A stretch of DNA of 40,016 bases. It comes from Streptomyces sp. GC420 (GTDB lineage Bacteria > Actinomycetota > Actinomycetes > Streptomycetales > Streptomycetaceae). The notes under the pieces were generated by a model, which worked only from the letters and a program-made list of their open reading frames with translations, ran no database searches and was not told where the DNA came from. The translations under genes and the position numbers were made by a program. Below, in pieces: positions 15,618 to 22,141 of the stretch (position 1 is its first letter; the number at the start of each line of letters is the position of its first letter). The DNA lies in contig NZ_JAAAXQ010000021.1 of assembly GCF_009916105.1 (NCBI RefSeq), positions 1-40,016 on the forward strand, in the 5' to 3' direction.

Positions 15618-15656
15618 CCCCGTCCTGGTGGCCCGAAAGGGTCATCGGGACGGGGC
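15618..15656 (+). terminator. Hairpin terminator, copy 1 of a repeated type
   Basis: Outer stem CCCCGTCC/GGACGGGG (15618-15625 with 15648-15655) with an inner stem closed by a GAAA tetraloop, 46 bp after the 107-aa gene. Nearly the same 40-bp hairpin occurs at 16250. Confidence 0.75.
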
Positions 15657-15743
15657 TTAACAACTTAACCGTGAGGTTCACATCTGGGGTGAAACGACCG
15701 TCACCTCAGACCAGAGTCCCACGGTCGGAAAGTAAGTGGTTCC

Positions 15744-16235
15744 GTGATAACTGGCATCCTGTTGCCCTGCGCCGAAGAGCAACCCATCCAGCGGGTTGAG
15801 TTCGACGCGGAAAACGAGAAGGTCATTCAGGAGATGGTTGGCGGCACGTTCGAGGCGTTCAACCTCGACGAGCCGCCGGCCTCGATCCTCGCCAACGACG
15901 AGGCGATGCTTTGGTCCTTGCCGTTCAACCACCGCGCAACCGTTCTGCTATGGCAGCACGCCAAGGGCCTCCGCGGCCAGGCGTACATTAGCGGGGACGC
16001 TATCCTCACGGGTGCGCCGGATAAACGCGGGTTCACCAAGTCGGTTCCCTCGCAGTTGATCGAACTGCTCCTCGACACCGAGACGTACGGCGTGGAGTTT
16101 CTGCACCACCCGAACGGCCCGTGGTCGCGTAAGGCGATTACGTTCACCGACTGGTTCGAGGCGTATAACTACGCGATCATCCACGAGGAGACGTTCGCGG
16201 CGGTGAGGGGCGCAAGGGTCATCCGTGCCGAGTAG
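15744..16235 (+). CDS. DUF3846-like protein
   Basis: A 163-aa protein. Its layout resembles DUF3846 proteins of phages and mobile elements: an N-terminal strand LLPCAEEQPIQRVEF, IQEMVGGTFEAFNL, a conserved NDEAMLWSLPFNHRATVLLW and a GDAILTGAPD strand. No biochemical function is known for the family. Translation probably starts at GTG 15744; the ribosome-binding site is poor. It is flanked on both sides by near-identical hairpin terminators, so it is its own transcription unit. DUF3846 assignment rests on motif memory. Confidence 0.72.
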   Translation: MITGILLPCAEEQPIQRVEFDAENEKVIQEMVGGTFEAFNLDEPPASILANDEAMLWSLPFNHRATVLLWQHAKGLRGQAYISGDAILTGAPDKRGFTKSVPSQLIELLLDTETYGVEFLHHPNGPWSRKAITFTDWFEAYNYAIIHEETFAAVRGARVIRAE

Positions 16236-16249
16236 CGGCCGGTAGAACA

Positions 16250-16291
16250 CCCCGTCCTGGTGACCTGCATGGGTCATCGGGGCGGGGTTCT
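16250..16291 (+). terminator. Hairpin terminator, copy 2 of a repeated type
   Basis: Stem CCCCGTCC paired with GGGGCGGGG (16250-16257 with 16279-16287), inner stem GTGACC...GGGTCAT, then TTCTTC. Aligns with the 15618 hairpin over nearly 40 bases. Confidence 0.72.
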
Positions 16292-16468
16292 TCATATGGT
16301 GGCGTTGTAAATTATGCGCTATGCAAAACACTCGAAGTATGTCATAAATTGATGAAGTGGCGGCACCCGTGCCGCATCTAAGCTCCGCCTCCCACTTGGT
16401 CGCTCAGGTGGTCCGATGGCGGAAACCCCCGTCCTGGCCAGGTATGTCAGAACGGGGGTTTTTCTTTC
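16292..16468 (+). ncRNA. Candidate small RNA between two terminators
   Basis: About 170 bases without a convincing gene lie between the copy-2 terminator and a very strong terminator (stem AAACCCCCGT/ACGGGGGTTT at 16423-16432 and 16452-16461, followed by TTTCTTT). The body holds an internal perfect hairpin GCGGCA-CCCG-TGCCGC near 16365. A terminator with no gene before it suggests a small transcript. No clear promoter was found and a 12-codon frame starting at an ATG near 16313 is possible. Confidence 0.3.
16423..16468 (+). terminator. Strong rho-independent terminator, copy 3
   Basis: Perfect 10-bp stem AAACCCCCGT/ACGGGGGTTT with a T-rich tail (TTTTTCTTT). The CCCCGTCCTGG start is shared with the hairpins at 15618 and 16250. 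Confidence 0.78.
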
Positions 16469-16718
16469 TCCACCTCCATTGAAACTTATAGTTGTAAATT
16501 CTACGTCTTCACGAAAAGAGGCTGTCGTGTAATAAATAGCTCTTGGACTTGAAGCGAACTCTTGTCCCTCATCTGAAAAGGTGAGCAGCACTATCTCTTG
16601 CGTAGCGACACGCTGAGAGATTGGAAGGTGGCCGAATGGCCTGCAAGAACCCTTCTCGTTGCAATTGGGCCGGATCATGGATGTGTGGTCCGTGCCGGAG
16701 GCAGTGGCCCAACCTGGC
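16469..16718. other. Low-GC stretch without a supported gene
   Basis: Mixed-composition DNA downstream of the truncated HTH-methyltransferase. Frames on both strands are short and lack domains. It may hold eroded 3' sequence of that gene, but I could not align it convincingly. Confidence 0.3.
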
Positions 16719-17210
16719 TCAAAGGGCCAGCGTAGGTAGTCTGCCTCGTGACTTCACCGAAGCGACAGTTGAAGTACCCGCCAGGCTATTCGTGACGCTT
16801 TCGGATTCAAACCGCGCCATCCGGTCTTCCCAGTGCTTCGCTCCGTCTTGCAGATAGTTGTACTGGTTTACCCTCTTGCAGGCAAGTCTCACCGAGGGAA
16901 GCGGAACCTCGCCATGGACGCTCAGGTTCGTGATGATGTCGAGTATCTGGCGGTCGCTATAGATGTCGTAGAACCCTGGGCGAGGACTCACTTCTTTGAA
17001 GTACGCCGTGTTGCGGTACTTCTTGCCCTTCGCTGCGAGCAGTTTTAAAACCGTATCATTCTCTTGCGTGTCCGCCACATAGGAGTATTTCCCCTTCTGG
17101 ACGAGCATCAAGTCGGCCTTGCCGCTTTTGGCTAAATCAATCCAATTAGAGACGGTCTTTGGAGACACGTGGTATTTTTCGGCAAGTTCGCGATTTTTGA
17201 AATGTAACAT
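16719..17210 (-). pseudogene. Truncated HTH-SAM methyltransferase-like protein
   Basis: The 163-aa product begins with a helix-turn-helix, FKNRELAEKYHVSPKTVSNWI. It continues through KYRNTAYFKEVSPRPGFYDIYSDRQILDII to NQYNYLQDGAKHW. This order is what I recall from longer proteins that join such an HTH to an EgtD-like SAM-dependent methyltransferase. The methyltransferase domain is missing: after about residue 135 the sequence becomes unlike the family and stops. Codon use is markedly AT-rich, so it was imported from a lower-GC source. Shortened but still open; may be a remnant or a stand-alone DNA-binding protein. Confidence 0.5.
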
Positions 17211-17453
17211 ATTGGCCGTGTATTCAATTATTTAATATTGCATGCTTCATGGAAAGTCTGTAACATAGAAAGCAGCATAGCGCTTTTGCTACCCACAGAC
17301 AGCAGGGTGTTGCTGTTTACGTCACTAAGGCAATTATACGCCCTAAAACAGATAAAGTGGAGTATCAAGCTAAGCGCCATTACCTACACATAATATACAC
17401 CAATTGCGCTCCCTTTGAAATATTCCACCCTTAAAGTCAAAGAAAGATGGAAG
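17211..17453. other. AT-rich divergent promoter region
   Basis: About 240 bases of unusually AT-rich DNA between divergent genes, with TATTAAATAATTG-type stretches near 17230 and ATAATATAC near 17392. It likely holds the promoters for both directions. No defined operator could be picked out. Confidence 0.4.
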
Positions 17454-17774
17454 ATGACAGACGCTAAACCAGTTCCGACACCTCGAAAAGAAACCGACGC
17501 CTCCCGGCTCCTACTGTCAGAGACGCCGGATCACGCACGAACTGTTGAGGAGATTGAGATAAGGCCGAAAGGGCACGGACGCGTCCCGCTCGGCAGCTTC
17601 ACCTTGAGCAACCCGCCAGAAGGCTTCTCGATTCAGGTAACGCCAGACCATTACTCTGAGGCGGTTACCCCACAACTGATCCGCTCCGGTGCAACCTACA
17701 ACGAGTACGAGTTGGTTCTTTACCTGGTCAACTTCAGCGAAAAGACGTTGAGCGTCGAGGTCTTCGCGGCGTAG
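17454..17774 (+). CDS. Hypothetical 106-aa protein
   Basis: Start ATG 17454 is preceded by GATGGAAG; an in-frame ATG at 17415 would add 13 basic residues. The first 45 residues are polar and probably disordered. The rest (GSFTLSNPPEGFSIQVTPDHYSE, YNEYELVLYLVNFSEKTLSVEVF) looks like a small beta-sandwich. I recognise no family. It lies 106 bp upstream of, and in the same direction as, the possible nuclease-fold protein at 17881, so they may be co-transcribed. Confidence 0.65.
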   Translation: MTDAKPVPTPRKETDASRLLLSETPDHARTVEEIEIRPKGHGRVPLGSFTLSNPPEGFSIQVTPDHYSEAVTPQLIRSGATYNEYELVLYLVNFSEKTLSVEVFAA

Positions 17775-17880
17775 CGCCGTCGAGTCCGCGGGATAGTAGA
17801 TCGCTCCGACCAACCACGCGCCGGCCGTGACCACTTGATCCGCCCAACCTAGCTGCGCCGGACGTGCGCGCCGTGCGGTA

Positions 17881-18741
17881 ATGGCTGCCGTGGATCACAA
17901 CTCACTGCGGAAGCTCGTGGAGGGTCAGCTCCTCCGGCTTGAGGGCAACGTCTTCCAGGACTGCATGGATCGGCTCGGCCTGGAGCTGTACCCCGGTGAC
18001 TACCAACCCGTGCGGGCGGCGGGACCGAAGGGTGACACCAAGAACGATGGCTACTGCCCCAAGGCCCGCGTGTTCTTCGCGGCGCACGCCACGCGCGGCG
18101 AGCGGATCGACAAGACCAAGATGAAGATCCGCGGTGACTTGGAGGGCTGCCTCCAGGAGCACCGGGACGTGAGGGTGTGGCGCTTCCTCACCAACGACAC
18201 GCTGCCGGGCGAGGTCGACCAGTTCATCGACAACGAGCTTCGCCCCTTGTATCCGGGCGTCACCATCGAGGTGTGGGGACTCAAGACGCTTGCCGATGAG
18301 ATCAGCAAGCTCAAGCGGGCGCAGGTCGACACGATCATTGACGTCATCACGGTGGACGAGCCAGAGTTCGAGGTCGTCTTCCTCAGCCATATGAAGACGG
18401 GTCGTGATCTCTGGCCGATCCTCTCCGGCTGCCTTGGATGGTTGCCGCATGAGGAGCCAGACGACTGCACCGACGAGGAGCAGGACCTCATAGACAGCGC
18501 CGTTCAGAGCCTCCGGGACTGGAGCGACATCTCAGGAGACATCGAGTTCTCACGTTCCTCGGTACGGGATGCGCAGCGAAGCATCACTGCCATCCTGGAC
18601 GAGCTGGCAGAGAAGCGGCTCGCCCTCTACTCCGCGACGAAGGACAACTACCCCCTTACCGGCGGCCCGTCGCCGTTGTTGGGGACTGTGGCCATCTTCA
18701 GGATTGCTCGGGTAGATCCTGCTACGCCTGCGAGCAGCTGA
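17881..18741 (+). CDS. Possible PD-(D/E)XK-like nuclease-fold protein, unknown function
   Basis: A 286-aa soluble protein. The N-terminal 150 residues (FQDCMDRLGLELYPGDYQPV, then GPKGDTKNDGYCPKARVFFAAHAT) recall the endonuclease-like domains found at the start of several defence proteins, where a Gly-Asp ... Asn-Asp-Gly loop precedes a strand. The usual E/QxK is not clear; the strand reads FFAAHAT, so catalytic activity is doubtful. The C-terminal part (VVFLSHMKTGRDLWPILSGC and helices after it) is a separate domain I do not recognise. Low-GC flanks and defence neighbours suggest a defence role. The start is uncertain, as no strong SD is seen. Confidence 0.6.
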   Translation: MAAVDHNSLRKLVEGQLLRLEGNVFQDCMDRLGLELYPGDYQPVRAAGPKGDTKNDGYCPKARVFFAAHATRGERIDKTKMKIRGDLEGCLQEHRDVRVWRFLTNDTLPGEVDQFIDNELRPLYPGVTIEVWGLKTLADEISKLKRAQVDTIIDVITVDEPEFEVVFLSHMKTGRDLWPILSGCLGWLPHEEPDDCTDEEQDLIDSAVQSLRDWSDISGDIEFSRSSVRDAQRSITAILDELAEKRLALYSATKDNYPLTGGPSPLLGTVAIFRIARVDPATPASS

Positions 18742-18891
18742 CAGGCGGCTGCCCTCCCGCGCATGAACCGCAGGATCAAAGCTGCGCCAGCCGTAGGCCC
18801 TGCTGCGTCGAGACCTTCGGCGTCCGCGGTCTCGACCGAGAACAGGGCGATCCAACGGTAGGCCGGCGCAGGCTCCTGACCCGGCAGACCA

Positions 18892-18927
18892 AAGCGCTCT
18901 GCCGCCCCATTGAGCGGCAGAGCGCTT
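18892..18927. terminator. Bidirectional terminator between converging genes
   Basis: Perfect 14-bp stem AAGCGCTCTGCCGC/GCGGCAGAGCGCTT (18892-18905 with 18914-18927) with an 8-base loop, placed between the nuclease-like gene and the converging Ymh-like gene. Confidence 0.8.
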
Positions 18928-18944
18928 CAGGATCGGGGAAGCCC

Positions 18945-19670
18945 CTACTCGTCCAGCGCTAGATCCTCGCCGTCCTGGTGCCGAAGCTGGGTCAGAATCA
19001 GGCTCCCGACGCCGAGGACCCCGAACGCGTAGCGCTTGGCATCCGCGCGCTTCTGGATGTTGTGACGATCAACGTTCCCGAGCGCTTGCGTGAAGCCCAT
19101 TCCGATGCCTCGCCAGCCCTCCCACTCCCCAGCTTCCTTCCCAAGGCGGAACTGTCCGTCGTTGGCGAGGATCTTGGCAAACAGTCCCTTTCCTACGAGG
19201 GTCTGCCCGTCCCGACCCTTCGGGTCACCACACCACTGACGAACTCGATCCTCGACGAAGATGGCTGTCTGACTCGCGACCGCCTGCCAGTTCTCGTGTT
19301 GTACATGGACCTGGACATGCGCCCACAAGTCGGGGTCGAAAGCAGTCTCATCCACAGCGTCGTCACTCGTTCCTGCTTGTTCCAGCTCAAACAGAGCAGC
19401 ATCGATGATGCCGTTGGCCCGCTTTACGCCGCCAAGAAATGCTCGTTCCCACGCGCTGTCTGGAGTTCCATCCGTCCAGACCGAAAGACTGTAGCGATTC
19501 TTTATGAACGACTGCGTCAGATGATGATCCACTCCGAGGGCGCGAGTAAGTACGGACTGTACTCGCCCTTTCCACGAGGAAAATTTCTCGGTCTCCCTGA
19601 GGCGTGGCCCCTCTTGCTGGGCCTCGTCCTTCAACTGCTTCAGGCTCTGGATCGCTTGTCGCGCTTGCAT
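18945..19670 (-). CDS. TIGR02391/Ymh-like protein (HEPN-related)
   Basis: A 241-aa protein. The C-terminal half (NWQAVASQTAIFVEDRVRQWCG, then GQTLVGKGLFAKIL and WEGWRGIGMGFTQALGNVDRHN) matches the layout of TIGR02391/Hypoth_Ymh proteins: a helix with ERVR-type residues followed by R...H in a turn before the final helix. These are linked to HEPN folds and to phage-defence loci. The first 110 residues form a helical domain with KGRVQSVLTRALGVDHHLTQSF. It starts 7 bp after a 62-aa membrane-protein gene, so they form a two-gene operon. RNase or abortive-infection activity is inference. Confidence 0.68.
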   Translation of the reverse strand: MQARQAIQSLKQLKDEAQQEGPRLRETEKFSSWKGRVQSVLTRALGVDHHLTQSFIKNRYSLSVWTDGTPDSAWERAFLGGVKRANGIIDAALFELEQAGTSDDAVDETAFDPDLWAHVQVHVQHENWQAVASQTAIFVEDRVRQWCGDPKGRDGQTLVGKGLFAKILANDGQFRLGKEAGEWEGWRGIGMGFTQALGNVDRHNIQKRADAKRYAFGVLGVGSLILTQLRHQDGEDLALDE

Positions 19671-19677
19671 GGCCGAA

Positions 19678-19866
19678 TCATACCAAGATGGCTACTAAGC
19701 CAACACTGATTACTGCTGCGACGAGAAAGTCTTCCATTAACCGACGATACTCGGACGACTGTGCATGTACGCGCCGTACTGTCACTGAGTTCATCGGTTT
19801 GTGAGTCCGCTGCGCGGGACCCCAAATCAGCTCGGGAAGTAATGGTTTTGTTGCTCGTCGCGCCAT
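19678..19866 (-). CDS. Small membrane protein paired with Ymh-like protein
   Basis: A 62-aa product: a basic N-terminal 45 residues and a C-terminal hydrophobic segment FLVAAVISVGLVAILV that ends the protein, giving a tail-anchored topology. AAGGA nine bases before ATG 19866 supports the start. The stop codon lies 7 bp before the Ymh-like start, so expression should be coupled. The pairing of a tail-anchored peptide with a HEPN-related effector suggests a membrane-linked effector or inhibitor, but this is inference. Confidence 0.6.
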   Translation of the reverse strand: MARRATKPLLPELIWGPAQRTHKPMNSVTVRRVHAQSSEYRRLMEDFLVAAVISVGLVAILV

Positions 19867-19964
19867 GGTGTAGATCCTTGTTTATCTCTGTCTCCATTAT
19901 CCTCCTTCCACCTCTGTTGATCAATACTCTCCACCCCTGTTAGTGCCGTACTATCGACAACACG

Positions 19965-20645
19965 TCATAGGCGCATCAATTCAGGGATCAGCTCAGGGGA
20001 CAAGAACACCCTCATCATGTCCTGTTGTTCCTCGGGCAGTCGCCGGAAGATGCGCGCCAGCTCGTTCTTGCGCGCCTGCTGCCGCACGACGAAGACGACA
20101 TACGGAAAGAACTCATCCGTACTCGCCTCGACTGCCCGCCAATACCCCGCCACCTTCTCGCGGATGCGGGCGGGCTGTTCCGTCCCCAGATCAATTTCAA
20201 GGTAGTAGCTACTGCTGCACCCCTGCTGAGGGAAGTCGACCACTGCGAACAGGTCCGCCCGGACAGCAGGAGGAACGGGGAGTTCAACAGCCCACTCCTT
20301 GAGCGCCAGTACGCCCGCCTCCTCCGCTCGCCGAAGTTCGAGGTAGGTGTCCGCGATCATGAGGGCGTGGTTGTTGACGTTCGGCATCAAGCGGCCGTCG
20401 ACGTCCAGGAGGAGACGCCCGGCACGGCCGAGCTGGTAGACGTAGGCCCCGGCTCCGCCCTTGTCGCCACCGGCACGGCGACCGACTCGGGACAGGTAGC
20501 CGAGCCGCACCAACCGCCCCAAGACCTTGTCCGGCACCGAGTGCGACCGATCCGCGAACAGCAGCTCTGTCAGGTGGGTTGAAGCGACCTGAGAGAAGGT
20601 GTGGGTGAGCGTGAGTACGTCGTAGTCGCGCTGGGTGAGTTCCAC
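19965..20645 (-). CDS. Replication-relaxation family protein
   Basis: A 226-aa protein with an N-terminal winged helix (LTQRDYDVLTLTHTFSQVASTHLTELLF, then VLGRLVRLGYLSRVGRRAGG). The middle reads YVYQLGRAGRLLL and HALMIADTYLELRRAEEAG, and a strand-rich domain follows with RADLFAVVDF and YYLEIDLGTEQPARIREKVAGYWRA. These are hallmarks of the replication-relaxation family of actinobacterial plasmids and integrative elements. It probably acts in DNA processing for replication or transfer. GTG 20645 is preceded by GGAGGA. It is the last gene of the leftward transfer operon, next to the coupling-type ATPase apart from the HEPN pair. Confidence 0.85.
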   Translation of the reverse strand: MELTQRDYDVLTLTHTFSQVASTHLTELLFADRSHSVPDKVLGRLVRLGYLSRVGRRAGGDKGGAGAYVYQLGRAGRLLLDVDGRLMPNVNNHALMIADTYLELRRAEEAGVLALKEWAVELPVPPAVRADLFAVVDFPQQGCSSSYYLEIDLGTEQPARIREKVAGYWRAVEASTDEFFPYVVFVVRQQARKNELARIFRRLPEEQQDMMRVFLSPELIPELMRL

Positions 20646-20749
20646 CTACGTCCTCCGTCCGGATAGGCTCCAGTGATCTGCCAGGTCAGAGCGGCTTTCG
20701 GTACAGGGGTAGACCTACGGTCGGCCTACCCCTGGCCTACGAGGTTCGC

Positions 20750-21391
20750 CTACGCCGGGTACTTCATCAGGAAGGCTTGCACGCCGTCGATGAACTGGCG
20801 TACCTCCTCCTTGTCGTAGTCGCCGTAGTTCCCGTGCGCTGCCTTGTTACGGAGGTCCATCCAGGCCATGACCTTCTTCTGCTGCAACCCGTCGTACACG
20901 CCGGCCTTCTTGAGGTCGGCGTTCATGGTGTCAGCCTTCTTCGGCTTGCCTGCCACTGCGGTGGTCACGCCGTTCTTCACACAGAGAGCGCGCACGTGGA
21001 CTTCGAGGGAAGTCCCTATGATGACCGCTGCCGCGTCCTTGTATCCCTTGGCAAGCAACGCGTCCGCCATCTCCAGATAGTCGCTGTAGGTGTCGGCGTG
21101 GACAAGCTCGACCACCGTTTCCGTCCACCCGGCGAGGAGGTCTTCTCTCAAAGTAATCAAGACTTTAGTGTTGTGAAGCAATCTGGGCCCGTCAAGCTTG
21201 TCACGGCCTCTTTTCAGCTGTTCGCGATAAACGGACTCTCTCGTGGACAGACGTGTGACCGCAGCCTCTATGCGGTTGGCCAACACTCCTGCATCCACAC
21301 TTTCTTCGGGTATGGTTCCCTCGGCTTCGAGGAATTTCAAGGTCTTGTCGAACAACACGTTGAGCTGCTTCACCATGTCCTCGATTGCCAA
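20750..21391 (-). CDS. HEPN-like protein, tandem copy A
   Basis: A 213-aa helical protein. The C-terminal half carries SLEVHVRALCVKNGV and WMDLRNKAAHGNY; the RNxxxH (R-N-K-A-A-H) is the HEPN RNase motif. It is closely similar to its neighbour at 21427 from residue 90 onward (ELVHADTYSDYLEMA, KKADTMNADLKKAGVYDGLQ). TTG 21391 is taken as start because GGAGGA lies six bases upstream and the matching TTG begins the paralogue. HEPN proteins often act as RNases in abortive infection or toxin-antitoxin pairs. No separate antitoxin is evident; copies A and B may act together. Confidence 0.75.
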   Translation of the reverse strand: MAIEDMVKQLNVLFDKTLKFLEAEGTIPEESVDAGVLANRIEAAVTRLSTRESVYREQLKRGRDKLDGPRLLHNTKVLITLREDLLAGWTETVVELVHADTYSDYLEMADALLAKGYKDAAAVIIGTSLEVHVRALCVKNGVTTAVAGKPKKADTMNADLKKAGVYDGLQQKKVMAWMDLRNKAAHGNYGDYDKEEVRQFIDGVQAFLMKYPA

Positions 21392-21426
21392 CGTCACTCC
21401 TCCGTAGGCGGATGCCGATTGATTCA

Positions 21427-22080
21427 CTACGCCGGGTACTTCAACATGAAGCCTCGCACCCCATCGATGAAGAGTCGGACTTGAGGCGCGTCGTAGTCGG
21501 TGTAGTTCCCGTGCGCGGCTTTGTTCCGCAGATCCATCCAGGCCGTGATCTGCTTCTGCTGCAAACCGTCGTACACCCCAGCCTTCTTCAGGTCAGCGTT
21601 CATGGTGTCGGCCTTCTTCGGCGAGCCGTTGGGCAGCTCCGTATCTACCCCGTGCTTCACACAAAGCGCCCGCACGTGGACTTCCAGAGACGTGCCCGTG
21701 ATGACAGCAGCAGGGTCCTTATAGCCCGCGCCAAGCAAGTCCTCGGCCATCTCCAAGTAGTCGCTATAGGTGTCTGCGTGCACCAACTCAACGACGGATT
21801 CAATCCAACCTGCCTTGAGGTCATCCCGCAGAGCAGCCGCTATGCCGACGAACTCCGCGAGCTTGAAGGAGTTACCAAGGTCTCTGTGGAGCTCCAACTG
21901 CCTCCGGTGAACGCTGCCCGGCACCGTGATGCGCTCGATCGCCGACTCCAGGCGATTCATGAGAACTCGGCTTTCAGCTGGAAGATCGGAAGCATCGTCA
22001 TACTTGCTCTTCTGCGCGAGGGCGTCGTACTCGTTGATCAGCCCGTCCAACTGCTCCGCCATCTTCTCGATACTCGTCAA
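21427..22080 (-). CDS. HEPN-like protein, tandem copy B
   Basis: A 217-aa paralogue of the following gene, diverged in the N-terminal 80 residues and strongly conserved in the last 120. It holds the same HEPN motif in WMDLRNKAAHGNYTDYD. The start is TTG 22080 with GAGGA seven bases upstream, matching the start of copy A. It lies 61 bp after the coupling-ATPase stop and 35 bp before copy A, so the pair is embedded in the transfer operon. The divergent front halves with conserved catalytic halves suggest hetero-oligomer formation or different sensors on a common effector. Confidence 0.75.
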   Translation of the reverse strand: MTSIEKMAEQLDGLINEYDALAQKSKYDDASDLPAESRVLMNRLESAIERITVPGSVHRRQLELHRDLGNSFKLAEFVGIAAALRDDLKAGWIESVVELVHADTYSDYLEMAEDLLGAGYKDPAAVITGTSLEVHVRALCVKHGVDTELPNGSPKKADTMNADLKKAGVYDGLQQKQITAWMDLRNKAAHGNYTDYDAPQVRLFIDGVRGFMLKYPA

Positions 22081-22141
22081 CAGTCCGTCCTCGTCCGTGA
22101 GTTGATCACAACAGAACGGATCAGGATACAACCCCTGTACG

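Noticed and set aside
16319..16678. Open frame of 119 codons on the minus strand
   Set aside because: It runs through a strong rho-independent terminator and lacks a ribosome-binding site and domain; treated as non-coding.
16621..16720. Possible tRNA gene next to the truncated methyltransferase
   Set aside because: The stretch GGTGGCCGAATGGCC looked tRNA-like but no cloverleaf with anticodon and T loop can be formed.
20750..22080. CRISPR array or other short repeats causing the similarity of the two genes
   Set aside because: The similarity is at protein level across about 120 codons in two reading frames of equal orientation; it is a gene duplication, not a spacer array.
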